From NCBI RefSeq assembly GCF_019264355.1, contig NZ_JAHVAH010000001.1:232001-296000 (forward strand): a stretch of 64,000 nt of DNA. Direction: 5' to 3'. The DNA is from Sphingomicrobium clamense (GTDB lineage Bacteria; Pseudomonadota; Alphaproteobacteria; Sphingomonadales; Sphingomonadaceae). Position numbers and translations under genes: made by a program. Positions 20,258-29,505 of this stretch are shown here, piece by piece. Within the stretch, counting starts at the first letter, position 1. Each line of letters begins with the position of its first letter. The notes beneath the pieces are model-generated. The model had not been told where the DNA came from. It saw nothing but the letters and a program-made list of their open reading frames with translations, and did not search any database.

Positions 20258-20934
20258 TTCAGCAAATTAATCGCTTCATGCACCCGCGCCTCGACCTCCT
20301 TGCGGGGCAGGCCCGGGGGGATGACCTCGCCGATCTTCACCTGGATCGTCCCGGGATGCTTGACGAAACCGCGCGGCCAGACGCTGCCGCTGTCCTGCGC
20401 AATCGGGATCACCGGTAGTCCGAGCATCTTGTAGAGGCCGGCAAAGCCCGGGCGCAGCTTGGGGCGCTCGCCATGCGGGATGCGCGTGCCTTCCGGAAAG
20501 ATGATGACCGGCCGGTCGGCCTTCGCCGCCGCCTTCGCCTCCTTCATCATCGTCCGCAGCGCGCTCGCGCCGGCCTTCCGGTCGACGCCGATCACGCCAT
20601 ATCGGCGCGCCACCCAACCCCAGAGCGGCATGGTCGTCAGCTCGCGCTTCATCACCACCACCGGCGTGTGGGCGAAGCGCAGTGTGTCGACCGCCTCGAC
20701 CATCGATTCATGCTTGACCGCGACGAGATAGGGTCCGTTGGGCAGCTCGCCATCCCACTCGAAGCGGATGCCGACCACGTGCTGGACCAGCCAATAGTGA
20801 AACTTGGCCCAGAAATGCACGACCTCGCGCAGCGGCGCCTGCCCGAACGGCGCGACGATGAGCGCGAACAGGCACACCAGCAGCGTCGCCGGATAGAAGA
20901 TCAGCGCAAACAGGAGCGAGCGAAGGAAGGCCAT
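20254..20934 (-). CDS. plsC: 1-acyl-sn-glycerol-3-phosphate acyltransferase
   Basis: A 226-residue inner-membrane acyltransferase of phospholipid synthesis that makes phosphatidic acid. An N-terminal hydrophobic segment (about 4-30) precedes the catalytic motif HESMVE (HX4E; the usual aspartate of HX4D is glutamate). The substrate motif FPEGTR and the VIPIAQDSG block are intact. The HX4E form occurs in some alphaproteobacterial members, so I do not treat it as inactive. Its start overlaps the YdcF gene stop (TGATG), placing it at the end of the ftsE-ftsX-ydcF-plsC operon. Confidence 0.9.
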   Translation of the reverse strand: MAFLRSLLFALIFYPATLLVCLFALIVAPFGQAPLREVVHFWAKFHYWLVQHVVGIRFEWDGELPNGPYLVAVKHESMVEAVDTLRFAHTPVVVMKRELTTMPLWGWVARRYGVIGVDRKAGASALRTMMKEAKAAAKADRPVIIFPEGTRIPHGERPKLRPGFAGLYKMLGLPVIPIAQDSGSVWPRGFVKHPGTIQVKIGEVIPPGLPRKEVEARVHEAINLLN

Positions 20935-21470
20935 CAGATTCCCAGCAGCAGCCCGAGCCGCCGCAGCACATATTTGTTATATTCCACGAACAGGGTCCTG
21001 AACCCCGGGTCCGTGTCGACCGCATCGTAGACGATATAGGTGTCTTCGCCCAAGGCGCGCCGGAACTCGAACGCCGCGCGGCGCATGTGCCAGTCGCTCG
21101 TCACCAGCCGTACCTCGTCGAAACCCTCCGCCTCGAGCCAGGCCTTGGCTTCCTCGGCGTTGGAGCGCGTGTCGACCGATTCCGACCCCAACGTGATGCA
21201 GCATTCGAGCAGCTTTTCCTTGCCGCCCAGCCGCTCGGCCAGGTCGACTTCGCGGACCGAGGGGTCGGTGCCGGCGATCAGGAGGCGCGAGGCCTTGCCC
21301 TGCTCGAGCCGTTCTACCGCCTGTTCGATCCGCCCGCTGCCACCGGTTAGGACGACGATTGCCTGCGTTTCGCGACTGTCGGCGGGCGCGGGCTTGCCCA
21401 GCGCGACCGAATAGGCAGCGAAACCGAGCGCGTAGGCCAGCGCGAGGAGAGCAAGAATGCGAAGAATCAT
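20934..21470 (-). CDS. YdcF/SanA family protein (DUF218)
   Basis: A 178-residue protein with one N-terminal membrane segment ([20 protein letters not shown] split, about 3-22) and a DUF218 domain: AIVVLTGGSGRIEQAVERL, LLIAGTDPSVREVDL, SVDTRSNAEEAKAWL and VRLVTSDWHMRRAAFEF. DUF218 proteins are associated with envelope processes such as peptidoglycan or lipid-carrier metabolism. It overlaps ftsX upstream (ATGA) and plsC downstream. The longer upstream reading frame overlaps ftsX and was rejected. Confidence 0.85.
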   Translation of the reverse strand: MILRILALLALAYALGFAAYSVALGKPAPADSRETQAIVVLTGGSGRIEQAVERLEQGKASRLLIAGTDPSVREVDLAERLGGKEKLLECCITLGSESVDTRSNAEEAKAWLEAEGFDEVRLVTSDWHMRRAAFEFRRALGEDTYIVYDAVDTDPGFRTLFVEYNKYVLRRLGLLLGI

Positions 21471-22336
21471 GGTGCTGCGCGCAATGCCTGCATGACGGCC
21501 CCTCGCGCAACCGCTGTTGCGATGAAGGCCGCAATAAATGGCAACAGGGCGAGCGCGAGGATCGCGAACAGGCCGAGCGGCGCAACGCCCGCGAGCCATT
21601 GCCCGCCGATCGCGCCGACGCCGGCGATCAGGATCAACAGCAGCCCTGCCGCCCCCGCGCCAAGCAATGCACCGCTCAACGCCTCGACCATCATCCGCCG
21701 CTGGAACAGCGACGCGACCTGCGTGTCGGTCGCGCCCATGCCGTGCATCACCGCGATCGTGCGCTTGTTGGCCGACAGGCTCGCGCGCGTCGCCAGCACC
21801 ACCGCAGCCCCGGCCGCAAGCCCGACCAGCAGCACGAGCCCGAGCGCCAGCCAGGCCAGCGTCCGCAAACTCCCGATCAGCGGCCCCAGCGCCGCCTGGC
21901 TCGAGGTCAATGCGGCATCTTCGAAGTCCTGCTGGATCGCTTCCTCGATCCGCTCCGGATCGGTCCCGGGCGCCAATTGCACTTCGACCATCGCAGGGAT
22001 AGGCAGCCCCGCCTCTTCCGCCGTCGGACCGAGCCAGCGCGCAAGATCCTGTTCGATCGTCTCGGTCGGCACCGCGTCGGCGCGTCCCACACCATTCAAC
22101 TCGCGTGCGGCGGTCGCCAGTTCCTCGCTTTGCGCCGCCCCGCCCGGGAGCTGGAGAACATAGTCGTCCGCGCTTGCCGTCTCGAGCCGCCCTGCCGCGC
22201 CGCTCACCGCCAGCCCCGCGGCGGCGACCAGCATCATCACGAAGGTCATGATCGCGATCAGCCAGGGCGTCGGCCCCTTGAGCGGACCGCCCGGGATCAG
22301 CCGCTTTTCTGAGGCGCCGAGTTTCCAGCTACTCAT
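21467..22336 (-). CDS. ftsX: Cell division ABC transporter permease FtsX
   Basis: A 289-residue permease with four membrane segments (about 25-47, 163-186, 215-240 and 255-280) and a periplasmic domain between the first two. Conserved [20 protein letters not shown] follows segment two. FtsEX couples ATP hydrolysis to activation of septal peptidoglycan hydrolases at the divisome. It overlaps ftsE by 4 nt (ATGA), the standard arrangement. Confidence 0.9.
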   Translation of the reverse strand: MSSWKLGASEKRLIPGGPLKGPTPWLIAIMTFVMMLVAAAGLAVSGAAGRLETASADDYVLQLPGGAAQSEELATAARELNGVGRADAVPTETIEQDLARWLGPTAEEAGLPIPAMVEVQLAPGTDPERIEEAIQQDFEDAALTSSQAALGPLIGSLRTLAWLALGLVLLVGLAAGAAVVLATRASLSANKRTIAVMHGMGATDTQVASLFQRRMMVEALSGALLGAGAAGLLLILIAGVGAIGGQWLAGVAPLGLFAILALALLPFIAAFIATAVARGAVMQALRAAP

Positions 22337-23034
22337 GCGACCCTCCCCGGCGGATGCTTGAGCCCGCCGGTCGGATCCTTGAGCGCGCCATCGTCGAGCC
22401 GGAGCATCACTGCACCCGGCACTTCCTTGACCAGCGAGAGATCGTGCGTCGCGAGCACCACGGTGGTGCCCAATTTGTTAAGCCCTGCGAACAAGTGCAT
22501 CAGGCGGTGCGCCATCTCGGCATCGACATTGCCCGTCGGTTCGTCGGCGATCAGTAGGTCGGGACGCGCGATCACCGCGCGCGCGATCGCTACGCGCTGC
22601 TGCTCGCCACCCGACAGCGTCGGCGGCTTCGCGCGCGCGCGATCGGAAAGGCCGACCCAGGCGAGCATCTCCCTCACCGGCTGCTCGATATCCTCATCGC
22701 CGAACCCCGCAATGCGCAGCGGCAGGGCGATATTGTCGAAGGCGGACAGATGCTCGATCAGCCGAAAGTCCTGATAGACGATGCCGATGCGGCGCCGGAG
22801 CGCGGGCAGGCCGTCGCGCCCCAACGTCTCGATATCCTCGTCGAAGAGCGTGATGCGCCCGCGCGTCGGACGCTGTGCGAGGTAGAGCAGTTTGAGCAGC
22901 GACGTCTTGCCCGCACCCGAGGGGCCCGTGAGCACGTAGAAGCCACCGCTCTCGAGTTGAAAATCGAGATCGCGCAGCACTTCGGCATCAGTGCCGTATC
23001 GCAACCCAACGCTGTCGAAGCGCACCATCGTCAT
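22333..23034 (-). CDS. ftsE: Cell division ATP-binding protein FtsE
   Basis: ABC ATPase of 233 residues with Walker A GPSGAGKT (about 38-45), Q-loop YQDFRLIEH, signature LSGGEQQR, Walker [13 protein letters not shown] and the H-loop ATHDL. YQDFRLI is characteristic of FtsE. It has a proline- and glycine-rich tail beyond the usual end ([11 protein letters not shown]). GAGG lies 7 nt before the ATG. It is the first gene of ftsE-ftsX-ydcF-plsC and diverges from the zinc-ribbon gene. Confidence 0.93.
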   Translation of the reverse strand: MTMVRFDSVGLRYGTDAEVLRDLDFQLESGGFYVLTGPSGAGKTSLLKLLYLAQRPTRGRITLFDEDIETLGRDGLPALRRRIGIVYQDFRLIEHLSAFDNIALPLRIAGFGDEDIEQPVREMLAWVGLSDRARAKPPTLSGGEQQRVAIARAVIARPDLLIADEPTGNVDAEMAHRLMHLFAGLNKLGTTVVLATHDLSLVKEVPGAVMLRLDDGALKDPTGGLKHPPGRVA

Positions 23035-23141
23035 GTGAGACCCTCGCCGCCCATGTCCGCCTTGTCGCAGAAGAGCGGAATCTTGCCAATCCGGTTTGCA
23101 TGCTGTTTACGAAGAGAAACGAGTTCGGGGACATCCAACAC

Positions 23142-24122
23142 ATGATTTTGACCTGCCCATCCTGCGATACCCGCTATGTCGTGAAGGACGGCGCCATCCC
23201 GCCGCAGGGCCGCAAGGTGCGCTGCGCCAATTGCAGCGAGAGCTGGTTCGAGGCCGGCGAGGCCGAACCCGAAGCAGTAGCGCCGGAGCCCGAGCCCGCC
23301 GAGCAAGGCACGCCGCCTGCCGAGGGCCCGCCGGCCGAAGAACCGGTCGTTGACGAGACGCCGCCCGACCCGGCCTTCGCTGGAAGTTTCGACGACTTCG
23401 GGGGCGAGCAGGTCCCCGGGATCCCCGAGGTGCCCGAAGAAGAGGCGGTGCCGCCACCGCCCGCGGCGCCGGTCACGGAGCAACGCGATCCTTTCGCCAA
23501 GTCCGAGCCGCGCAAGCAGCCGGTGACGCTGGGCGACGAGCCGGTCGAACCCGAAGTTGCCGAAGCGGTCGAGGCGCAGGCTGCCGGACAGCATGTCGAG
23601 ATTGTCGAGGAAGCCACGCCTGCGGGCGAGCCCGAACAGATCGAGACGCCCGAGGACATCGCCTTCGCCAATCCGATCCCCGACGACTATGACGTCGATG
23701 ACGAGCCCGATCGCGGATGGGTGAAGTGGGTTGTCGGCCTGCTCGTGATCGCCGCGGCGGCGGCCGCCTTCTATCTCTATGCACCCGCGCAGTGGAAAGC
23801 GTCGCTCGGGCTGGCTGAAGTGGAGCAGGAATCACCGCTCGAAGTCATGCTGACCTCGAACGATCGCCAGATTCTCGAGAGCGGCAACGAGCTTCTTACC
23901 ATCTCTGGCCGGGTCATCAACTCGGGCGAAGAGGAACAGCGCGTGCCGCCGATCGAGGCGATCCTGCGCGATCCCGAAGGCACGATCGTCTTTTCCTGGA
24001 CCATTCCGCCGCCGGCACGCACGCTCGCGCCGGGCGACAGCGCCAGCTTCAACAGCGCGCAGACCGACATTCCGCAGGGCGCGGATCGCCTGACGGTCCA
24101 GCTCGCCGAGGTCGGCGCCTAA
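23142..24122 (+). CDS. MJ0042-type zinc-ribbon membrane protein
   Basis: A 326-residue protein. MILTCPSCDTRYVV with Cys5/Cys8 and RCANC with Cys28/Cys31 form a zinc ribbon. A long acidic Pro/Glu/Ala linker (about 38-190), rich in EP and EA repeats, leads to one membrane segment (about 195-217) and a C-terminal DUF3426-like extracytoplasmic domain (LTISGRVINSGEEEQRVPP). The ribbon is cytoplasmic if the domain is periplasmic. The function is unknown; its divergent placement next to ftsEX is common in related genomes. I chose the ATG directly before the ribbon rather than one 14 codons upstream. Confidence 0.78.
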   Translation: MILTCPSCDTRYVVKDGAIPPQGRKVRCANCSESWFEAGEAEPEAVAPEPEPAEQGTPPAEGPPAEEPVVDETPPDPAFAGSFDDFGGEQVPGIPEVPEEEAVPPPPAAPVTEQRDPFAKSEPRKQPVTLGDEPVEPEVAEAVEAQAAGQHVEIVEEATPAGEPEQIETPEDIAFANPIPDDYDVDDEPDRGWVKWVVGLLVIAAAAAAFYLYAPAQWKASLGLAEVEQESPLEVMLTSNDRQILESGNELLTISGRVINSGEEEQRVPPIEAILRDPEGTIVFSWTIPPPARTLAPGDSASFNSAQTDIPQGADRLTVQLAEVGA

Positions 24123-24125
24123 CGC

Positions 24126-24374
24126 CTATTCGAATTCGATGAGCTCGGCCTGTCGCCGTTCGCCATCGCGATCGGTCAGCCAGGCCTTGCGCTTGAGCGC
24201 GCCGGGCACCGTCCCGTCGAACGCTTCGCGCGTCAGTCGGAACGAGCGGACGATGCGTACGCTGGCGCTGCCAGTCGAGCGCTCGATCTGGGGCCGCGCG
24301 CGACGCTCGCGCGCCACATCCGCCACCGGAGCGGGGGTGCCTGCCATCGCCAGAAAGAGCATCGCTGCGTTCAT
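24126..24374 (-). CDS. Small exported protein of unknown function
   Basis: An 82-residue protein with a hydrophobic N-terminus (MNAAMLFLAMAGTPAPVADV) that looks like a signal peptide, then a basic region with SVRIVRSFRLTREAFDG and a short charged tail. I do not recognise the family. ATG 24374 is chosen over the TTG at 24416; neither has a strong ribosome-binding site. It is convergent with the zinc-ribbon gene (3-bp gap). Confidence 0.5.
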   Translation of the reverse strand: MNAAMLFLAMAGTPAPVADVARERRARPQIERSTGSASVRIVRSFRLTREAFDGTVPGALKRKAWLTDRDGERRQAELIEFE

Positions 24375-24533
24375 GGGTATGGTCTTAACGCACACCCTAG
24401 CGAACTGGTTACCCAAAGCTTAAAGCGCGTCCCGATCCGGGACGTGCGATTGAGGCGTTGCATGCGCCAAAAGGCTTTGCTAGAGGCCCGCCAGCCAGTG
24501 AGGCCCCTTAGGGGGCTCCTTCATGAAAAGTGT

Positions 24534-24620
24534 GCGGTCGTGGCGGAACTGGTAGACGCGCAACGTTGAGGTCGTTGTGGCCGAAAGGCCGTGGAAGTTC
24601 GAGTCTTCTCGACCGCACCA
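24534..24620 (+). tRNA. tRNA-Leu (anticodon GAG)
   Basis: An 87-nt tRNA with encoded CCA. Acceptor stem GCGGTCG (24534-24540) pairs with CGACCGC (24610-24616); discriminator A, then CCA (24618-24620). The D-arm contains ACTGGTAGACG. Anticodon stem CAACG/CGTTG encloses TTGAGGT, giving GAG (24568-24570). The long variable arm TGGCCGAAAGGCCG is typical of tRNA-Leu. The T-loop is TTCGAGT. It reads CUC/CUU codons. The adjacent downstream region looks accessory. Confidence 0.96.
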
Positions 24621-24883
24621 TTTCATCCCGGACGCCGCCGGCAATCGGCCACCACCCCGTTAAATTGCCATTTACCGGATTCGCTTCCGAGTCGCGCGTC
24701 GCCGTGAGCGCTCCCGCCAATTCGGCGGTCGCTTGGCCATTTGCGCGGAACCGCGCCAAACTGCGAAAAAATTAACCTAGATTAGCTCAGCCTTGACTCT
24801 TTTCCTCACGTAGCGAACTCTGCCCGCAATCTCACCAAAGCTATTGTTTAGGAGTTGATAAGCCAACCAGAGGGAGTAACGTC

Positions 24884-26569
24884 ATGCCATTATACTACAA
24901 TACCCAGCCCGGAAGCATGGAATCGGATTTCATGCTGATGAGAATTGCCGGGGAGTTGAACGGCGATTCAGGCAGTGATGTCATCCTTGGCGATATGGGC
25001 TTTTTCTGGGGCGGTATTGGAGTTGGCACCAGCTTTGGTTCCGCAACCAACCTCGACAACCCCGGCAACTGGTCGGTCGATCCCAACCCGTTGTTCGGCG
25101 ACGACACTATTCCTCACATCACAGTACACGCGGATCCCGCCGCCGGTACCCAGCTCTACATTTCTCTGAACCTTGTCCAGGGCCAGGTCCTGACGGTCGA
25201 CATCGACGGTGGCTGGCTGGATCTGGGCTCTTCCGTCAGCACCGACACGATCGTCACCATTTTCAATGCCGGGCAGGTTCAAGTCGCGTTTGATGACGAC
25301 TCGCCTTTCACTGACGGTGGGGAAGGTTCGATTACGCAGTTCACGTCCGGCACGACGCGAGACTCGTACCTAGAGTACACTGTGCCGACCACTGGTCTCT
25401 ATTATATCGTGGTCGGGGAGTTCAGCGGCGACAATAATTTCGAAGGCGACGAAGAGTTCCTGATCAACATCTCGTTGACGGGACAAGAAGTCGGCGCCCC
25501 AGATGAGCAGATCGGGAACACGATCAACGGCGGCGACGGAAACGATCTCATTATGGGGGTCGGCGGCAACGATATCCTTCGCGGCGATGCTGGCGACGAC
25601 CGTATTCTCGGTGGCACCGGGAACGACATCATCGAAGGCGGAATCGGCGCCGACGAGCTGTTCGGTGAATCCGGCGAGGACTCGGTCTTCGGCAATGGCG
25701 GGAACGACATCCTCAACCTCGGATCTCGCGCCGACGAAGGCTTTGGCGGTGGCGGCAACGACACCATCTTTTCGGGTTCGGGCAACGACCGCGTCAATGG
25801 CGGGTCGGGCAACGACATCATTATCGGCGGAACAGGCAACGACCTGCTGATCGGCGGTCCCGACAACGACAATATTCGCGGCGATAGCGGTGACGACCAG
25901 ATCATTGGCGGCACCGGAATTGACACGGCCAACTTCTCGACCTCAACAGGGCCGATCACTGCCGATCTTGTCTCCGGCACCGCATCGGGTCACGGGAGCG
26001 ACACGCTCGCGTCCATCGAAAATCTCATCGGCTCCGGCTTTGACGACGATTTACGCGGCGATGGAGAAGCCAACTTCATCGAGGGGCGAGGCGGCGAAGA
26101 TTCAATCCAGGGCCGCGCCGGTAACGACACGATTTCGGGCGGCTCGCGCGCCGACGAAATCTTTGGTGGCGTTGGAAACGACACACTCATGGGCGACGCA
26201 GGCAATGACCGTATCAACGGCGGATCGGGCAACGACGACATCATGGGAGGAAACGACAATGACCTTCTCATCGGCGGTCCTGGGGATGACACAATCACTG
26301 GCGGGGCGGGCATCGATAATATGATCGGCGGCAGTGGTGACGATCGATTCGTGTTCGCCGATGGATCTGGCAATGATTCGATTGACGGCTTTGTGGCCGG
26401 AGGCACAGTTGACGTGCTCGATTACAGCGCGACCGCCTATGTCTTCGCGGACCTCAACATCGCGGCCCAGGGCAACAACACTCTGATCCAGACGCCGAAT
26501 GGCGACACGGTCCTCTTGCTGGGTGTGGCGCCCGGAGATTTGACGATGGCCGACTTCTTATTCGCCTAG
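24884..26569 (+). CDS. RTX (hemolysin-type calcium-binding repeat) exoprotein
   Basis: A 561-residue acidic protein. Residues about 60-200 resemble a bacterial pre-peptidase-type beta domain (VHADPAAGTQLYISL, YLEYTVPTTGLYYIVVGEF). Two blocks of GGxGNDxxx RTX nonapeptides follow (about 210-350 and 393-515), which bind calcium in a beta roll. The C-terminus is hydrophobic (DLTMADFLFA), as in type I secretion substrates. There is no Sec signal. No type I secretion genes are in the window, so the transporter is elsewhere. GAGGGAG precedes the ATG, and a terminator follows. Catalytic residues are not evident; it may be an adhesin or surface-layer-like protein. Confidence 0.85.
   Translation: MPLYYNTQPGSMESDFMLMRIAGELNGDSGSDVILGDMGFFWGGIGVGTSFGSATNLDNPGNWSVDPNPLFGDDTIPHITVHADPAAGTQLYISLNLVQGQVLTVDIDGGWLDLGSSVSTDTIVTIFNAGQVQVAFDDDSPFTDGGEGSITQFTSGTTRDSYLEYTVPTTGLYYIVVGEFSGDNNFEGDEEFLINISLTGQEVGAPDEQIGNTINGGDGNDLIMGVGGNDILRGDAGDDRILGGTGNDIIEGGIGADELFGESGEDSVFGNGGNDILNLGSRADEGFGGGGNDTIFSGSGNDRVNGGSGNDIIIGGTGNDLLIGGPDNDNIRGDSGDDQIIGGTGIDTANFSTSTGPITADLVSGTASGHGSDTLASIENLIGSGFDDDLRGDGEANFIEGRGGEDSIQGRAGNDTISGGSRADEIFGGVGNDTLMGDAGNDRINGGSGNDDIMGGNDNDLLIGGPGDDTITGGAGIDNMIGGSGDDRFVFADGSGNDSIDGFVAGGTVDVLDYSATAYVFADLNIAAQGNNTLIQTPNGDTVLLLGVAPGDLTMADFLFA
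25724..25870 (+). repeat. Internal duplication in the RTX gene, copy 1
   Basis: Encodes residues 281-329, beginning SRADEGFGGGGNDT and ending NDLLIGGPDND. By my alignment 35 of 49 residues are identical to residues 421-469 (26144-26290), exactly 140 codons further on. The conserved SRADE start is not part of the RTX consensus, so this is a segment duplication rather than the normal short repeat. Confidence 0.75.
26144..26290 (+). repeat. Internal duplication in the RTX gene, copy 2
   Basis: Encodes residues 421-469, beginning SRADEIFGGVGNDT and ending NDLLIGGPGDD. It is the partner of 25724-25870. The stretch between the copies includes a non-RTX insert (about 347-392, DTANFSTSTGPITADLVSG). 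Confidence 0.75.
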
Positions 26570-26587
26570 ATCGCAATCACGAACATT

Positions 26588-26617
26588 GGGCGTCGTCGCA
26601 AGACGGCGCCCTTTTTT
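26588..26617 (+). terminator. Intrinsic terminator after the RTX gene
   Basis: GGGCGTCGTC (26588-26597) pairs with GACGGCGCCC (with one G-U pair) over a GCAA tetraloop, followed by seven T. It lies 18 bp after the stop and separates the RTX gene from the convergent usher-like gene. Confidence 0.88.
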
Positions 26618-26664
26618 TCCGATTTAGCAGTACTTAATGCAATGGCCTCGCAACAGCGCGTAGG

Positions 26665-29481
26665 TCAGTAGCCCCCACCGACGAGCACATCGACGATCGC
26701 AGCCGTATCCAATGATGCCGCGGCCGATACCGACATTCCGGTCTCCGCGACCTCGATCTCGTCGCCCGAAGGCGTCGTCGGCTCACTCGACAGGCTCGCC
26801 ATGAGCGGCGGCGCGCGCGCCTGGGCGATCTTGCCGGTGTCGGGGGTCAGCGCGATCGTGCCGACCCGCATATAGGGCCGATCGGGCCCGACCATCGCCG
26901 GCACGTCGAGCGCCGCCTTGACCATCAGAACTTCGGCCGTCTCCGCGCCCAGCGCGATGCGATAATTGCCGTACGGGACGCCTTCGAACAGGAAGTAGCC
27001 GTCGAAATCGCTCCGGGTCCGCGCGACGGTCTGGCCGTTACGATCCATGAGGACGAGCTCGAGCCCCTCGACGGGCCCGGATTGATTGACGAGAGTCCCT
27101 TCCACCATTCCGGCACCCACCAGCGGAATGTCGATCTCGCCGACCACTCCCGGACGCGGGACCATGACGCGCAGGGCGTCCTTGGGCGTCAGCGACGGAT
27201 CGCCGAGACTGTCATGGTCGATGCCGATCGCTACCGGGACATGGGTGGGCAGACCCGCGAGCACGATCATGCCGTTTTCGTCGGTGACATCGTCGCTCAC
27301 CTGGCGGCCAGCCGCCAACGCCACGCCCGCCTGATAAGGCTCGTCGGCATCACGAATGCCATTGTCGTTATCGTCGCGGAAGATGCGCGCGCGGACCGAG
27401 CCGTTGCGCGCAAGCGTTTTCGACGTCGGGCGGAAATTTCCGTTGGGCGTATCGAGCGAGAAGGCGAGGTTGATCCCCGCAGCGAAGCTGCCGTCGCTCG
27501 CCGCCTCGGCGGTCAGCGCGACCGACGCAACTTCGAAGCGGCGGACATGGCTGACGCGTGCGCGAAACCTGTTGATGCGCGGCTCGAACGCGAGCCCCGC
27601 GTCCCAGTCGACATTGTCGCCGCCCGACCAATAGGCGCTGACACCTGCGCGCTCGAGCCGCAAGTCGTAGAGATCGAATTCGCTCGTGCCCTGCAGGCGT
27701 ACCGGTCCCATCCGGCCCGCAGCAACGAGGCGAGCCTCCACATTGTCGCGTGGCGCCGCCCCGGGTCGCCCCATGCCCGACCGCTGGTAGTCGATTTCGG
27801 TGCCGACGTTCATACGCCCGATGCCGAGCGAGAAGCGGCCGCCCGCGCTCAGCGTACTGGTGCCGTCGGCAAATTCCTGGAGCCGGGCGCGCGCGGTGAG
27901 CGGGATCGACCGTTCGCCCAGCTTGATCGGGACCGAAGCCGAAATGCTGTGATCGCCGCGAAGCGTCTGCTGGCGGTCGTCGATGGTCGGGCCGCGGTTG
28001 ATCGTGCTCGACAGGCCGACCGAGACGTTGCCGATCTCGCCAATCGCACGCCCGCGCACGCCATAGCCGCCGCGGGTGTTGTATAGACCCGAAACCTCCA
28101 CCAGCGCGGGGCCGATGGTGCGGCGAACCGTCCCTTCGACCCAGCTGACCGTCTCGTCCTGCATCAGCAGCGTTTGGGCGAGGATGCCCGCGCTGGTCTT
28201 CTGGTCGATGCCGTGATCGAATGCGACCGTGGCCTGGGCATCGACCAGCGGATCACCCTCGTCGCCGAAACTCAATAGTCCTCGGTCGGGCTGCGACGCG
28301 CTGGCGAAATACCAGGTCTTGCCCGGCGGGATCTGCTGGTCGCCGACGAGCACGCTTTCCTGCCGCGTGCGCACTTGCCCCTGCGGACCGTAAAGCACGA
28401 TCTCGACGTCATTCTCGCCATATTGCAGCTCGATGTCCTCGAAGCGGTAGCGCCCGTCGGGCGTCGTCGTCGCAAAGGCGAGCAGCTGGCCGTTGCGGTA
28501 AAGTTCTGCATCCCATCCGGCGGGAAGTTCGCCCTCGAAACTGACCTTGTCGAAATTCGCCAGCCGGCGGAGCGGACGATTGGTGATCAGCGCGCCGCGG
28601 CCATTGCCGAGCGAGGTACCGACCCCGTTCGACCCGTGCACCAGGTCGCCAACCTCGAAATGGGTCGCGCCCAGCGGACCGAGCATGTCGCCGCCGGGGT
28701 CCGAGCGGTAGGCGCGCAGCCGTACGCTCTCGCCGATGCCGCGATCCTGGCTGGCAATGCGCGCGTCGAAACTCATCTTGGCGAACTCGCCCGAGGCATA
28801 GATTGCCGCCGAGCGGTCGATTTCGACCCCGCCATTGGCCGAATAGGCCGCGCCCGCGCTGACCACCACGTCGAGCGCGGGGGTGCGCCACATGCGGTAG
28901 GGCAGTTTGACCTGCGGCAGCGATTCGATGTCGAAACTGGCGCGATTGGCGAGCTTTTCGGCGCGTTTGCGGCGTTCGGCGGCCAGTTCGACCGGCAGCT
29001 TGGCTTCCGATTCCAGCCGCAGCACCGCGCCGCTCATATTAGCTTCGACCTCTAGGCCAAACCAATCGGCCAGCGCGCTCGTGTCGATGCACCAGCCCTC
29101 GGGCACTTCGCGGATATCGGTTATTGCAATTGATTTGCGATTGCCATTGGCGTTGGCTGTCGCGGTCGTGCGGTCGATATCGACCACATTGTCTTCGGTG
29201 AACGCCCATCCGCTTGCCCGCTGCGCCTCGAGATCGATCTTGAGCGGCACGTCGAGCGTCGTGAGAAAGTCGCCGAAGACGATGCAGGCGCCCTCGGGGG
29301 TCGGATAGGCGCGCACGCCGTCGCCGACGCGGTTGGCGCGTAGGCGCACGTCGAGCAGATATTGTTCTTCCGGATCGGCAATCCAGCGATCGGTGACCGG
29401 GCTGTCGGACGCGGACGTGGCTGCACCGCCGGCCCCGAGGGCCAGCAGCGCAAGCAGCGCCTTGGTCCATTTGCCGATCAT
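26665..29481 (-). CDS. Usher-like outer-membrane protein of an alternative chaperone/usher locus
   Basis: A 938-residue protein with a signal peptide (about 1-24). An N-terminal periplasmic region (25-175) precedes a long stretch of alternating amphipathic strands (about 195-685) that looks like a usher barrel, with an inserted plug-like segment containing GYFLFEG-type folds (YRFEDIELQYGENDVEIVLY). A calcium-type SdrB-like module follows (DDNDNGIRDADEP near 710) and then a carboxypeptidase-regulatory-like domain (about 792-855, RSDFDGYFLFEGVPYGNY). TcfC/CooC-class ushers are the nearest analogues I know. It would export subunits of the DUF4402 type. The chaperone gene is 24 bp upstream in the same direction. 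Confidence 0.65.
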   Translation of the reverse strand: MIGKWTKALLALLALGAGGAATSASDSPVTDRWIADPEEQYLLDVRLRANRVGDGVRAYPTPEGACIVFGDFLTTLDVPLKIDLEAQRASGWAFTEDNVVDIDRTTATANANGNRKSIAITDIREVPEGWCIDTSALADWFGLEVEANMSGAVLRLESEAKLPVELAAERRKRAEKLANRASFDIESLPQVKLPYRMWRTPALDVVVSAGAAYSANGGVEIDRSAAIYASGEFAKMSFDARIASQDRGIGESVRLRAYRSDPGGDMLGPLGATHFEVGDLVHGSNGVGTSLGNGRGALITNRPLRRLANFDKVSFEGELPAGWDAELYRNGQLLAFATTTPDGRYRFEDIELQYGENDVEIVLYGPQGQVRTRQESVLVGDQQIPPGKTWYFASASQPDRGLLSFGDEGDPLVDAQATVAFDHGIDQKTSAGILAQTLLMQDETVSWVEGTVRRTIGPALVEVSGLYNTRGGYGVRGRAIGEIGNVSVGLSSTINRGPTIDDRQQTLRGDHSISASVPIKLGERSIPLTARARLQEFADGTSTLSAGGRFSLGIGRMNVGTEIDYQRSGMGRPGAAPRDNVEARLVAAGRMGPVRLQGTSEFDLYDLRLERAGVSAYWSGGDNVDWDAGLAFEPRINRFRARVSHVRRFEVASVALTAEAASDGSFAAGINLAFSLDTPNGNFRPTSKTLARNGSVRARIFRDDNDNGIRDADEPYQAGVALAAGRQVSDDVTDENGMIVLAGLPTHVPVAIGIDHDSLGDPSLTPKDALRVMVPRPGVVGEIDIPLVGAGMVEGTLVNQSGPVEGLELVLMDRNGQTVARTRSDFDGYFLFEGVPYGNYRIALGAETAEVLMVKAALDVPAMVGPDRPYMRVGTIALTPDTGKIAQARAPPLMASLSSEPTTPSGDEIEVAETGMSVSAAASLDTAAIVDVLVGGGY

Positions 29482-29505
29482 CGCGGCGCTCCCCCGGTCC
29501 CGCGT

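Noticed and set aside
20254..20934. Inactive PlsC because of HX4E in place of HX4D
   Set aside because: The glutamate variant occurs in functional alphaproteobacterial acyltransferases, and the FPEGTR motif is intact.
24508..24759. Minus-strand open frame of 83 codons across the tRNA
   Set aside because: It is the antisense of tRNA-Leu (VRSRRLELPRPFGHNDL type product), a common artefact, with no family match.
24621..24883. Small gene or attachment site in the 263-bp gap after the tRNA
   Set aside because: No open frame with a ribosome-binding site and no duplicate of the tRNA 3' end were found; a weak TTGACT sequence before the RTX gene is the only promoter-like element.
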